The position numbers and the translations under genes are program-made. Positions 27,115 to 37,263 of a stretch of DNA of 64,000 nucleotides are shown piece after piece. The notes under the pieces are model-generated. The model was not told the origin of the DNA, did not search any database, and saw nothing but the letters and a program-made list of their open reading frames with translations. The stretch is from Indioceanicola profundi. Its GTDB lineage: Bacteria > Pseudomonadota > Alphaproteobacteria > Azospirillales > Azospirillaceae. The stretch is taken from contig NZ_CP030126.1 in NCBI RefSeq assembly GCF_003568845.1, positions 62,001-126,000 on the forward strand, in the 5' to 3' direction. Position 1 is the first letter of the stretch. Each line of letters begins with the position of its first letter.

Positions 27115-27386
27115 GGTTGGTCTTTTCGCAGCAGTTCGTGGATCGGCTGCACGAAATCCATGCTTATGTCAGCCAGCACAATCCGCGGGCGGCGCGCGCG
27201 CAGGTTCAGCTCCTGCGCCAAGCGGCGAAGCGCCTACGGAGCTTTCCGCATCTTGGGCATCCGGCAGCCGTCGTCGGCACGCGGGACCTGAAAGTTCCCG
27301 GAACGCCCTTCCTCCTGCGTTACCGCGTCGGAACGGATGTGATCGAGATGTTGGCGATCTTCCATGAACGGCAGCGGCGCGATTAG
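27111..27386 (+). CDS. ParE/RelE-superfamily toxin
   Basis: The product is 91 residues, starting with GTG overlapping the antitoxin stop. It reads MRLVFSQQFVDRLHEIHAYV with a later RLRSFPHLGHPAAVVGTRDLKVPGTPFLLRYRV, the ParE pattern of two helices followed by a sheet, including the LKVPGTPFLLRYRV strand pair. ParE toxins poison gyrase; related RelE proteins cut mRNA, and the two cannot be separated here. The end overlaps the hutI stop on the opposite strand by four bases, so insertion beside hutI was tight. Confidence 0.82.
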   Translation: MRLVFSQQFVDRLHEIHAYVSQHNPRAARAQVQLLRQAAKRLRSFPHLGHPAAVVGTRDLKVPGTPFLLRYRVGTDVIEMLAIFHERQRRD

Positions 27387-28624
27387 GCCGGCCATGCCGC
27401 AGGCACCCCGCCCATGACCCTTCCCACGCAGGCGCTGCCGCCCAGCCAGTAGGCCAGCTCCGCCGGGCGCTCCACCTCCCAGATGGCGAGGTCGCAGGCC
27501 TTGCCCGGTTCCAGCGTGCCGATCTCATCGGCGAGGCCCAGCGCCTTCGCGGCATTCCGGGTGGCGCCGGCCAGCGCCTCGGCAGGCGTCAGGCGGAACA
27601 GGGTGCAGGCCATGTTCAGCATCAGCAGCAGGGAGCGGGCAGGGCTGGTGCCGGGGTTCAGGTCGGTGGCGATGGCCATGGGAATGCCGCGGGCCCGCAT
27701 CTCCGCCACCGGCGGGGCCTGCGTCTCCCGCAGCAGGTAGAAGGCCCCGGGCAGCAGCACCGCCACGGTCCCCGCCCGCGCCATCGCGTCCAGCCCGGCC
27801 GCGGTCACATATTCCAGATGGTCGCAGGACAACGCCCCGTAGCGGGCGGCCAACGCCGCCCCGCCCTGGTCCGACAGTTGCTCCGCATGCAGCTTGACGG
27901 GCAGGCCATGGTCGCGGGCGGCCTGGAACACGAGCTCCGTCTCCGCCGCGGTGAAGCCGATCGTCTCGCAGAAGGCGTCCACCGCATCGGCCAGCCTCAG
28001 CCTCGCCGCCTCCGGCACGATTTTCCGGCAGACCAGCTCCAGATAGCCGGCGCGGTCCTGCCTGTATTCCGGCGGCAGGGCGTGGGCGGCCAGCAGGCTG
28101 GTCCTGACCCGGATGCCCGTCTCCGCCCCCAGCCGCCGGGCGGCGCGCAGCATCTTGAGTTCGGAGTCCAGCTCCAGCCCGTATCCGGACTTCACCTCCA
28201 GCGTCGTCACCCCCTCCGCCAGCAGCGGGGCGATGCGGCGGGCGGCGGCGGCCACCAGCTCCCCTTCCGGCGCGGCGCGGGTCAGGGCGACGCTGCGGTT
28301 GATGCCGCCGCCGGACCGGGCGATGTCGGCATAGGAGGCGCCGTTCAGCCGCATCTCCCACTCCTCCACCCGGTCGCCGCCGAACACCGCATGGGTGTGG
28401 CAGTCGATCAGGCCCGGCGTGACCCAGCGCCCTTCCAGCCCCACCACGCGCCTCGCAAGCTCCTCCGGCCGGCCGGGCAGGTCCGCCGCCGCCCCGATCC
28501 AGGCGATGCGCCCGTCCTTGGCCGCGAGCGCCCCGCCGCGGATCGTGCCATAGGGGTCCGCCCCCTCCGCCATGGTGGCCAGATGGCCGCCGAGCCAGAG
28601 CGTGTCCCAGGGTGCTGCGCTCAT
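27383..28624 (-). CDS. hutI: Imidazolonepropionase
   Basis: The ATG at 28624 has GGAG 8 nt upstream and gives 413 residues, the family length; an open frame continuing upstream is not part of the gene. The metal-binding HTH is in IDCHTHAVFGGDR. TLEVKSGYGLELDSELKML, KLHAEQLSDQGGAALAARYGALSCDHLE and ATDLNPGTSP are typical. It opens the imidazolone ring to N-formimino-glutamate, step three of histidine breakdown. It is transcribed away from hutF, and the HutC-type palindrome in the 138-nt gap can serve both. Confidence 0.95.
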   Translation of the reverse strand: MSAAPWDTLWLGGHLATMAEGADPYGTIRGGALAAKDGRIAWIGAAADLPGRPEELARRVVGLEGRWVTPGLIDCHTHAVFGGDRVEEWEMRLNGASYADIARSGGGINRSVALTRAAPEGELVAAAARRIAPLLAEGVTTLEVKSGYGLELDSELKMLRAARRLGAETGIRVRTSLLAAHALPPEYRQDRAGYLELVCRKIVPEAARLRLADAVDAFCETIGFTAAETELVFQAARDHGLPVKLHAEQLSDQGGAALAARYGALSCDHLEYVTAAGLDAMARAGTVAVLLPGAFYLLRETQAPPVAEMRARGIPMAIATDLNPGTSPARSLLLMLNMACTLFRLTPAEALAGATRNAAKALGLADEIGTLEPGKACDLAIWEVERPAELAYWLGGSACVGRVMGGVPAAWPA

Positions 28625-28724
28625 ATCACCTGCTCCATCTGCTCCCTCTCCCCGCGAGGGAAAAGGGAAACCGAAACCTATCCTGCCGGGCGGCTTGTGC
28701 GCCGTCCATGGGCGCGATAGGATG

Positions 28725-28738
28725 CCTGTATATACAGG
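28725..28738. promoter_or_regulatory. HutC-type operator palindrome between hutI and hutF
   Basis: CCTGTATATACAGG is a perfect 14-bp palindrome. HutC sites in other proteobacteria centre on TGTATATACA (established for Pseudomonas-type hut promoters). It lies 101 nt upstream of hutI and 25 nt upstream of the chosen hutF start, so one bound dimer could block both divergent promoters. Confidence 0.8.
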
Positions 28739-28762
28739 ATGCAAGCCGGAAAGGACACAGAG

Positions 28763-30133
28763 GTGCGCGCCTTTTTCGCCGACCGCGTCCGGCTGCCGGA
28801 TAGCTGGGCCGGGAATGTCAGGATCGAGGTGGATGGGGACGGCACCATCGCCGCCGTCCAGCCCGGCGGCGCGCCGGACGGGGCCGTCCGCCTGTCCGGT
28901 CCCGTGGTGCCCGGCATGGCCAATCTCCATTCCCATGCCTTCCAGCGGGCCATGGCCGGGCTGGCGGAGCGGGGGGCGGTCAGCGGGGACAGCTTCTGGT
29001 CCTGGCGGCGCACCATGTACGACTTCGTCGCCAAGCTGACGCCCGAGGATGTGGAGGCGATCTCCGCCCATCTCTATGTGGAGATGCTGAAGGGCGGCTA
29101 TACCGGCGTGGCGGAGTTCCACTATCTGCACAACGCCCCGGACGGGAAGCCCTATGCCGATGCCGCGGCCATGTCCCGCGCCGTTGTCGCGGGGGCGCGG
29201 AACGCCGGAATCGCGCTGACGCACCTGCCGGTGCTGTACATGACCGGCGGGCTGGACCAGCGGCCGCTCACCAGCGGGCAGCGCCGGTTCCAGGGCACGC
29301 CCGCCGGGATGTTTGAGCTGCTGCAGGCGCTGGAGGCGGAGCAGGGGCCGGAGCTTCGCCTCGGCCTCGCCCTGCATTCCCTGCGCGCCGTGCCCGCCCG
29401 CCCCATGCGCGAGGCGGTGGCGGAGATGGCCCGGCGGGACCCCGCCGCCCCCATCCACATCCATGTGGCCGAGCAGCTCAAGGAGGTGGAGGAGTGCCTG
29501 TCCCACCTCGGCGCGCGACCGGTGGAATTCCTGCTGGGCGAGGTGGAGGTGGACCGGCGCTGGTGCCTGGTCCACGCCACCCACATGACCGATGCGGAGG
29601 CCGTGCGCGTGGCGGAGAGCGGGGCCATCGCCGGCCTCTGCCCCACGACGGAGGCCAATCTGGGCGACGGGCTCTTCCGGTGGGAATCCTTCCGCCGCGC
29701 CCGCGGCCGGTTCGGCGTCGGCTCCGACAGCCATGTGTCGCTGGATGCGCGGGAGGAGCTGCGGCTGCTGCATTACGGCCAGCGCCTGATCTCCGGCCGC
29801 CGCGCCTACGATCTGCCGGGCCGGACCCAGCATCTGGGCGCGCGGCTGTGGCTGGACGCGGCGGAGGGCGGGGCGCAGGCGCTGGGCCGTGCCACGGGCC
29901 GGATCGAGGCCGGCTGCCGCGCCGACTGGCTGGTCCTGGATGCCGACCATCCGGCGCTGATGGAGCGGGAGGGCGACCTGCTGCTGGATGCGCTGATCTT
30001 CGTGAATGCCGGCGGCAGTCCGATCACCCACAGCTTCATCGGCGGCCGCTGCGTGATCGACCATGGCCGCCACGCCCGCGAGGAGGAGATATCCCGCCGC
30101 TACCGGCAGACGTTGCGGCGGCTTCTCGCATGA
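28763..30133 (+). CDS. hutF: Formimidoylglutamate deiminase
   Basis: A GTG at 28763 was chosen because AAGGA lies 7 nt upstream. An ATG at 28739 directly abuts the operator and has no ribosome site. The 456-residue protein is an amidohydrolase with the metal motif HSH in GMANLHSHAFQRAMAG, the SDSHVSLDAREELRLLHYGQRL block and IHIHVAEQLKEVEEC. It converts formiminoglutamate to formylglutamate and ammonia, so this organism uses the five-step pathway. It leads the hutF-U-G-H series and is followed by a REP pair. Confidence 0.94.
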   Translation: MRAFFADRVRLPDSWAGNVRIEVDGDGTIAAVQPGGAPDGAVRLSGPVVPGMANLHSHAFQRAMAGLAERGAVSGDSFWSWRRTMYDFVAKLTPEDVEAISAHLYVEMLKGGYTGVAEFHYLHNAPDGKPYADAAAMSRAVVAGARNAGIALTHLPVLYMTGGLDQRPLTSGQRRFQGTPAGMFELLQALEAEQGPELRLGLALHSLRAVPARPMREAVAEMARRDPAAPIHIHVAEQLKEVEECLSHLGARPVEFLLGEVEVDRRWCLVHATHMTDAEAVRVAESGAIAGLCPTTEANLGDGLFRWESFRRARGRFGVGSDSHVSLDAREELRLLHYGQRLISGRRAYDLPGRTQHLGARLWLDAAEGGAQALGRATGRIEAGCRADWLVLDADHPALMEREGDLLLDALIFVNAGGSPITHSFIGGRCVIDHGRHAREEEISRRYRQTLRRLLA

Positions 30134-30138
30134 GGCCT

Positions 30139-30175
30139 GTCGCAATCCGGCCCTTCGGGCCTCCTTGCGACCTAC
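30139..30175 (-). repeat. REP-like palindrome, GTAGGTCGC class, minus orientation
   Basis: The unit reads GTCGCAATCCGG ... TTGCGACCTAC. GTCGCAA/TTGCGAC arms enclose a GGCCC/GGGCC stem. It starts 6 nt past the hutF stop and is the near twin of 16080-16114. With the next unit it forms a back-to-back pair. Confidence 0.7.
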
Positions 30176-30181
30176 CGGGCC

Positions 30182-30212
30182 GTAGGTCGCATGCAGCATA
30201 GCGGAATGCGAC
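30182..30212 (+). repeat. REP-like palindrome, GTAGGTCGC class, plus orientation
   Basis: GTAGGTCGCAT (30182-30192) and ATGCGAC (30206-30212) form a 7-bp stem with a 13-nt loop. Together with 30139-30175 it makes an inverted pair whose inner ends (CCTAC...GTAGG) also pair. It lies 59 nt before hutU and could modulate read-through between hutF and hutU. Confidence 0.65.
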
Positions 30213-30271
30213 ATCCACCTTCGCCAAGCGCCCGGAATGCCCAATAAGCCCGACCAAGGACCCGAAGCCCC

Positions 30272-31947
<1,676 letters not shown>

Positions 31948-31951
<4 letters not shown>

Positions 31952-31981
31952 GTCGGATCAAGCCGGAGGCGCTGATCCGAC
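31948..31981 (+). repeat. REP-like palindrome, GTAGGTCGG class, plus orientation
   Basis: GTAGGTCGGATCA leads into a stem GTCGGATCA (31952-31960) with TGATCCGAC (31973-31981), with inner GCC/GGC pairs. It overlaps the last codons of hutU by 4 nt. It pairs in opposite orientation with 32037-32068. Confidence 0.7.
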
Positions 31982-32036
31982 GCACCCTGTCCGTTCTGCG
32001 GCGTTGTTGGATTTCGTGCTTGTCCTCGACCGCTGT

Positions 32037-32068
32037 GTCGGATCATCGCTACGCTCGATCCGACCTAC
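32037..32068 (-). repeat. REP-like palindrome, GTAGGTCGG class, minus orientation
   Basis: GTCGGATC (32037-32044) and GATCCGAC (32057-32064) form the stem, followed by CTAC, so the unit is the reverse of 31948-31981. The two units and the 55 nt between them resemble a BIME. It ends 24 nt before hutG. Confidence 0.7.
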
Positions 32069-32092
32069 GGACCACCGGAAAGGTCTTTGCCC

Positions 32093-32932
32093 ATGTCCAT
32101 CCGCCCCTACGTCTTCTCCCCCGGTTCCGTTCCGCTGCTGGTGTCCATCCCGCATGCGGGCACGGAGGTGCCGGTCTATCTGACCTCGCGGCTCAGCCAG
32201 CCGGCCCACGCGCTGCCGGACACGGACTGGCATGTGGACAAGCTGTACGACTTCCTGGGCGATCTCGGCGCGTCGGTGATCGCGGCGACGCGGAGCCGCT
32301 ACGTGGTGGACCTGAACCGGCCCAGCACGGATGAAAGCCTCTATCCCGGCCAGACCACCACCGGACTGTTCCCGCAGGAAACCTTCCTCGGCGACGCGGT
32401 CTGGTCCGCCCCGCCGCATGAGGATGAGAAGAACCGCATCATCGCGGAGATCTGGAAGCCCTATCACGACCGCATCCGGATGGAGCTGGACCGGCTGGTG
32501 GCGGAGCATGGCTTCGCCTGCCTGTGGGAGGCGCATTCCATCGCCCCCGTGCTGCCGCGCCTGTTCGAGGGCGCGCTGCCCGACCTCAATCTGGGCACCA
32601 ACGATGGCGCCGCCTGCCCGGACGAGATCGCGCAGGGCATGCTGGATGTGGTCGAGGCCGACGGGCGCTACAGCGCCGTGCTGAACGGCCGGTTCAAGGG
32701 CGGCTACATCACCCGCCATTTCGGCCAGCCGCAGAACCGCATCCTCGCCTTCCAGCTCGAGATCGCGCAGAGCGCCTACATGGCCGACGGCTCCTGGTAC
32801 GGGGAGGGCGGGATCGTCGCTCCGCCGCCGCGCCTCGACTTCGAAAAGGCGGAAACGCTGCGCCCGCTTCTGCGCCGCATGATGCAGACCTACCTGTCGG
32901 CCGCGGCCGACCATCTGGAGACCCAGGCATGA
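32093..32932 (+). CDS. hutG: N-formylglutamate deformylase (amidohydrolase)
   Basis: The ATG at 32093 follows GGAAAGG and gives 279 residues. Family features are [46 protein letters not shown] and [17 protein letters not shown]. The end [24 protein letters not shown] is the conserved substrate-binding region. It hydrolyses N-formylglutamate to glutamate and formate, the last step after HutF. Its stop overlaps the hutH start (ATGA), so hutG and hutH are translationally coupled. Confidence 0.94.
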   Translation: MSIRPYVFSPGSVPLLVSIPHAGTEVPVYLTSRLSQPAHALPDTDWHVDKLYDFLGDLGASVIAATRSRYVVDLNRPSTDESLYPGQTTTGLFPQETFLGDAVWSAPPHEDEKNRIIAEIWKPYHDRIRMELDRLVAEHGFACLWEAHSIAPVLPRLFEGALPDLNLGTNDGAACPDEIAQGMLDVVEADGRYSAVLNGRFKGGYITRHFGQPQNRILAFQLEIAQSAYMADGSWYGEGGIVAPPPRLDFEKAETLRPLLRRMMQTYLSAAADHLETQA

Positions 32933-34470
32933 GCATGCCGCTCACCCTCATTCCCGGCCACCTGACCCTGTCCAGCATGCGCGCCACCCTGTCCGGGCCG
33001 GTGCGGCTGGAGATGCGGGGCGAGGATCTTGAGTGTGCGGCCGCCAGCGCGCGCATCGTGGCGGAGGTGATCGGGGCGGGGAAGACCGTCTATGGCATCA
33101 ATACCGGCTTCGGCCTGCTGGCCAAGACCCGCATCGGCACCGACAAGCTGGCGGAGCTTCAGCGCAATCTGGTGCTGAGCCATGCCACCGGCACCGGGCC
33201 GCTGCTGGAGGACGGGGTGGTGCGGCTGATCATGGTGCTGAAGATCGCCAGCCTGCTGCGCGGCTTCTCCGGCATCCGGCCGGAGGTGATCCGCGCCCTG
33301 GCCGATCTGGTGGAGCGGGAGGTCTATCCCTGCGTGCCGGCCAAGGGCAGCGTCGGCGCCTCCGGCGACCTCGCCCCGCTGGCCCATCTGGTGGCCCCGC
33401 TGATCGGGGAGGGGGAGGTGCGCCACAGGGGCCGGGTGATGCCGGCGGCGGAGGGGCTGGCGCTGGCCGGGCTCGGCCCGGTCGAGCTGGGGCCGAAGGA
33501 AGGGCTGGCCCTGCTGAACGGCACGCAGGTGTCCACCGGCCTGGCGCTGGCCGGGCTGTTCTCGGCGGAACGGGTGTTCGACGCCGCGGTGGTGGCCGGC
33601 AGCATGAGCGTGGATGCCGCCCGCGGCAGCGACACGCCCTTCGATCCCCGCATCCATGCCGTGCGCGGCCAGCGCGGGCAGATGGATGTGGCCGCCGCCT
33701 ACCGCCGCATGCTGGCCGGCAGCGAAATCCGCGCCAGCCATATCGACTGCTCCCGCGTGCAGGACCCCTATTGCCTGCGCTGCCAGCCCCAGGTGATGGG
33801 GGCGGCGCTGGACCAGATCCGCATGGCCGCCGCCACCCTGGCGGTGGAGGCCAATGGCGTCACCGACAATCCCCTGGTCTTCCCGCCGGAGCGGGAGGGG
33901 GAGAGCGGAAGCATCCTGTCCGGCGGCAACTTCCATGCCGAGCCCGTGGCCATGGCCGCCGACCAGTTGGCGCTGGTTCTGACGGAAATCGGCAACCTGT
34001 CGGAACGGCGCAGCGCCATGCTGGTGGACCCCAACCACAATGGCGGGCTGCCGGCCTTCCTGGTGCGGGACGGCGGCGTGAACAGCGGCTTCATGATCGC
34101 CCAGGTCACGGCGGCGGCGCTGGCGTCGGAGAACAAGGGCCTGGCCCATCCCGCCAGCGTGGACAGCATCCCCACCAGCGCCAACCAGGAGGATCACGTC
34201 TCCATGGCCACCTGGGCCGCGCGCCGCCTGCTGGACATGGCCGACAATACGGTGGGCATCGTGGCGGTGGAGCTGCTGGCGGCGGCGCAGGGCGTGGATT
34301 ACCACCGGCCGCTGAACAGCAGCGCCGGGCTGGAGCGGGCGCATGCGGCCCTTCGCGCCCGAGTCGCCTTCTGGGACCGGGACCGCTACTTCGCCCCGGA
34401 CATCGCCGCGGCCAAGACGCTGATCCAGGATGGAAGCATATCTAGCGGAACGGAGTGGCTGGAGGTGTGA
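32929..34470 (+). CDS. hutH: Histidine ammonia-lyase
   Basis: The ATG at 32929 overlaps the hutG stop and gives 513 residues, the standard size. The ASG triad that forms the MIO cofactor is at 144-146 in [10 protein letters not shown]. Other family blocks are [43 protein letters not shown] and [19 protein letters not shown]. It removes ammonia from histidine to give urocanate, the committed step. No histidine transporter gene is linked, so uptake must come from elsewhere. About 140 nt of unusually AT-rich DNA follow; I see no gene or clear terminator there. Confidence 0.97.
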   Translation: MSMPLTLIPGHLTLSSMRATLSGPVRLEMRGEDLECAAASARIVAEVIGAGKTVYGINTGFGLLAKTRIGTDKLAELQRNLVLSHATGTGPLLEDGVVRLIMVLKIASLLRGFSGIRPEVIRALADLVEREVYPCVPAKGSVGASGDLAPLAHLVAPLIGEGEVRHRGRVMPAAEGLALAGLGPVELGPKEGLALLNGTQVSTGLALAGLFSAERVFDAAVVAGSMSVDAARGSDTPFDPRIHAVRGQRGQMDVAAAYRRMLAGSEIRASHIDCSRVQDPYCLRCQPQVMGAALDQIRMAAATLAVEANGVTDNPLVFPPEREGESGSILSGGNFHAEPVAMAADQLALVLTEIGNLSERRSAMLVDPNHNGGLPAFLVRDGGVNSGFMIAQVTAAALASENKGLAHPASVDSIPTSANQEDHVSMATWAARRLLDMADNTVGIVAVELLAAAQGVDYHRPLNSSAGLERAHAALRARVAFWDRDRYFAPDIAAAKTLIQDGSISSGTEWLEV

Positions 34471-34612
34471 AGTAACGGGGATCTGTTTCAATTATTTCTG
34501 TCAGGATTCATTCCCGTTTCACTTGCGGTATTTTGGATAGGGACTGTGTTTATTCCTTGGTTGCGAGTGCCATTTATGTAAAGTGCCGGCCAGTCCTCGA
34601 ACCTTTCCGGTG

Positions 34613-35143
34613 ATGAACATGCGCTCCGCCTCCGCCGCCGCCCTGATCGGGCTGGCCTTCCTGTCCGCCGCCCCGGCTTCCGCCAGCGACTTCGGCGTGC
34701 CCGAGAATTACCGCCTGTCCCTGGAGACGGCGGAAACCTGCCACACCGCCATGATGGCCGTGATGACCGATGCCAAATCCGACGCCAAGCTGAAGGCCGA
34801 GCTGGCCGCCTTCGGCAAGGATGACGAGGAGGAGGAGGACGAGGACGGCGATGAGAACGGCAACACCCTGACGGTGCAGGAAGCCACCGCCCGGATGGAG
34901 GAACTCGCCCCCACCGCCGCCCGCACCATGTCCCGCAAGGGCTGCGCGCCGGAGGCCTTCTGGACCTCCATGATGGCGATGATCGAGGCCGGGATGTACA
35001 TGGCGGTCAGCCAGATGGGCGGGGAGATGGAAATCCCGGCCGTGACCAAGGAGAACATCGCCGTGCTGACCAAGCACCAGGCCCGGTTCGAGAAGATGGG
35101 GGCCGAGCAGCGGGCCGCTTCCGAGGCGCTGGGCCTGGAATAG
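34613..35143 (+). CDS. Exported acidic hypothetical protein
   Basis: The ATG at 34613 gives 176 residues; the ribosome site is weak and an ATG at 34619 is equally possible. A signal peptide (MRSASAAALIGLAFLSAAPASAS) precedes a helical region with TCHTAMMAVMTDAKSD, then an acidic run DDEEEEDEDGDENG, then a methionine-rich helix FWTSMMAMIEAGMYMAVSQMGGEME. One cysteine pair (TCHT, KGCAPE) could form a disulfide. The acidic run may bind cations such as calcium; this is inference. I do not recognise a family. It sits alone, and its stop is one base from the aldehyde dehydrogenase stop on the other strand. Confidence 0.6.
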   Translation: MNMRSASAAALIGLAFLSAAPASASDFGVPENYRLSLETAETCHTAMMAVMTDAKSDAKLKAELAAFGKDDEEEEDEDGDENGNTLTVQEATARMEELAPTAARTMSRKGCAPEAFWTSMMAMIEAGMYMAVSQMGGEMEIPAVTKENIAVLTKHQARFEKMGAEQRAASEALGLE

Positions 35144-35144
35144 C

Positions 35145-36605
35145 TCAGCGCAGCAGCATCTTCAGCAGCCGGTCGATCCGCCCGCCGAAGGGCGGGCGGG
35201 TCATGAAGCTGCCGTTCAGGCGGGGCTGGCTGAACACGCCGCGGGCGTGGCTGAAGGTGCGGAATCCCGCCTCCCCGTGATAGGCTCCGATGCCGCTGTC
35301 GCCCACCCCGCCGAAGGGCAACTCCTCCTGCACGCAATGTAGCAGGGTGTCGTTCAGCGTGACGCCGCCGGACAGCGTCCGCTCCAGCGTCCTGTCCACC
35401 ACCGACCTGTCCTCGCTGAACAGATACAGCGCCAGGGGGCGAGGGCGGTCGTTGATATAGGCGTAGGCGTCCTCCAGCGACGCATAGGGCACGATGGGAA
35501 GCAGGGGGCCGAAGATCTCCTCCTGCATCACCTCCGCCGTGTCCGGCACCTCGGCGATCAAGGCGGGGGCCATTTTGCGCCGGGCGGGGTCCAGGACTTC
35601 CCTGGCCGGGTTGATCTCCATGATCCTCGCGCCGCGTTGGCGCGCATCCTCCACCAGCGCCGCAAGCCGGCGGTGGTGGCGGTCATTGATGATGGACGAG
35701 TAGTCGGGGTTGTGGCCAAGGCTGGGATAGAGCTTGGCGACGGCGGCCTGGAAGGCGGTGGTGAACGCCTTCTCCTTGTCCCGCGGCACCAGCACATAGT
35801 CCGGGGCGATGCAGGTCTGGCCGGCATTGAACAGCTTGCCCGCCGCGATGGTCTCCGCCGCCTTCTCCACCGGATAGTCGGGAGCGACGATGGTAGGGGA
35901 CTTGCCGCCCAGCTCCAGCGTCACTGGCACCAGATTTTCCGCCGCCGCCCGCATCACGATCCGGCCCACGGCGGTCGAGCCGGTGAAGAGCAGGTGATCG
36001 AACTTCAAGCGGGAAAAGGCCTGCGCCACCTCCGGCCCGCCCTCCACCACGGATACTTCGGTGGCGTCGAACACCTCCGCCAGCAGACGCTGGATCAGGT
36101 CGCCGGTGCGCGGGGTGAATTCGGACGGCTTGATCATGGCCCGGTTGCCCGCCGCGATGGCGGCCACCAGCGGCGCCAGGGTGAGCTGGACCGGGTAGTT
36201 CCAGGGGCTGATGATGCCGACCACGCCCAGCGGCTGGTAATGCACCCTGGCCTTGCCCGGCCAGAAGGCGATGTCCACCGGCCGGCGCTTCGGCTTCATC
36301 CAGCCGCGGAAATTGCGGCGGGCGTGGCGGATGCCGGCCAGGACCGGGAAGATGTCGGCCAGCTTCGTTTCGTGGGCGGAACGGTGGCCGAAATCCTGGC
36401 GCACCGCCTCCACCAGCGGCTCCTGGTACTTCAGCAGCGCCTTGGCCAGCCCGTCCAGCGCCGCGGCGCGCCGCTCCGCCGTCAGGGGGCCTTGCTCCAG
36501 ATAGGCCTTGCGCTGGGCCGCCAGGATGCCGGCCAGCTTCTGGTCGGGGCTGCCGACCCGGTTCCGCACGTCCTGGACGGGGAACTCGATGATGGCGTCG
36601 GTCAT
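35145..36605 (-). CDS. Aldehyde dehydrogenase (coniferyl aldehyde dehydrogenase-like)
   Basis: The start at 36605 has GGAGG upstream and gives 486 residues. The NAD-dependent ALDH fold is shown by GIISPWNYPVQLTLAPLVAAIAAGN, FTGSTAVGRIVM, the general-base glutamate in LELGGKSP and the catalytic cysteine in NAGQTCIAPDY. The region EEIFGPLLPIVPY and the C-terminal GVGDSGIGAYHGEAGFRTFSHARGV place it with membrane-associated or coniferyl aldehyde dehydrogenases rather than betaine types. It oxidises aldehydes to acids; the true substrate may be a fatty or aromatic aldehyde. It is downstream of the two coiled-coil genes, 118 nt away. Confidence 0.9.
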   Translation of the reverse strand: MTDAIIEFPVQDVRNRVGSPDQKLAGILAAQRKAYLEQGPLTAERRAAALDGLAKALLKYQEPLVEAVRQDFGHRSAHETKLADIFPVLAGIRHARRNFRGWMKPKRRPVDIAFWPGKARVHYQPLGVVGIISPWNYPVQLTLAPLVAAIAAGNRAMIKPSEFTPRTGDLIQRLLAEVFDATEVSVVEGGPEVAQAFSRLKFDHLLFTGSTAVGRIVMRAAAENLVPVTLELGGKSPTIVAPDYPVEKAAETIAAGKLFNAGQTCIAPDYVLVPRDKEKAFTTAFQAAVAKLYPSLGHNPDYSSIINDRHHRRLAALVEDARQRGARIMEINPAREVLDPARRKMAPALIAEVPDTAEVMQEEIFGPLLPIVPYASLEDAYAYINDRPRPLALYLFSEDRSVVDRTLERTLSGGVTLNDTLLHCVQEELPFGGVGDSGIGAYHGEAGFRTFSHARGVFSQPRLNGSFMTRPPFGGRIDRLLKMLLR

Positions 36606-36723
36606 GGCGGCTCCTCCCCTTTGTCCGGGCCGGTGCGGCGGGCGGGTGCCTGTCAGATGATGGCACGCCCGAGTCTTGGCAATGCCCCGGCAGGGCCGGA
36701 ACACGCGGTCGGGGTTATCAACA

Positions 36724-37248
36724 TCAGCTACGGCGGAACCGCTCGACCTTGATGATGCGATAGCCCTGGGAGGAAGGAAACCGCGATTCCGCGCGATGGC
36801 GGGCGTCGCGCTCCGTGGCGCTGCCGACCAGGCAGATGCGGCCCATGGCCCATTCCTGCGCAGTCGGCGAGCCGCCGCCGGCCGTGGAGGTGAGGTCCGG
36901 ATTGGCAACCGTAACCTCCCACAGCCGGCCGTGGATGAGGGTGGATTTATCGAAGACGAACAGGCGCTGCTTCGGCACGTCCAGGGCGGTCTGCAACTGC
37001 ACCTCCGCCTCCTCCTTCTGGTCGGCCAGCCGGTCGCGTTCCAGCAGGATCGCAGCAAGCTTCGTCTCCTCCTGGCCGATCATGTCCAGCAGGGTGCCGA
37101 TGCCCCCATTCAGCTCCCCTCGCTGCCGGTCCAGCCGCTCCGCCTCGCGGCGGCTTCCGGCCATATCCGACTCCATCCGGCGCAGCCCCACGGCCAGATA
37201 GGCGAGGCAGCCCAGGAAGATCAGCAGAAAGGCGATGTTCACCAGCAT
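36724..37248 (-). CDS. Single-pass membrane protein with coiled coil, hypothetical (module gene B)
   Basis: The product is 174 residues. An N-terminal membrane helix (MLVNIAFLLIFLGCLAYLAVGL) is followed by a coiled coil of about 70 residues rich in Glu/Arg/Leu heptads (RREAERLDRQRGEL to KEEAEVQLQTAL). The C-terminal region has FVFDKSTLIHGRLWEVTV, then a glycine-rich loop and RAESRFPSSQGYRIIKVERF. The last part aligns by eye with the end of the upstream gene product, suggesting a shared domain. No family is recognised. It is 15 nt downstream of that gene and surely in one operon. The coiled coil probably faces the cytoplasm or mediates pairing with its partner. Confidence 0.65.
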   Translation of the reverse strand: MLVNIAFLLIFLGCLAYLAVGLRRMESDMAGSRREAERLDRQRGELNGGIGTLLDMIGQEETKLAAILLERDRLADQKEEAEVQLQTALDVPKQRLFVFDKSTLIHGRLWEVTVANPDLTSTAGGGSPTAQEWAMGRICLVGSATERDARHRAESRFPSSQGYRIIKVERFRRS

Positions 37249-37263
37249 GAAGGCGCGTCCGCC

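Noticed and set aside
28625-30244. Upstream extension of the hutI frame to more than 900 codons
   Set aside because: The extension is antisense to hutF and crosses the HutC operator. The ATG at 28624 has a good ribosome site and gives the family length.
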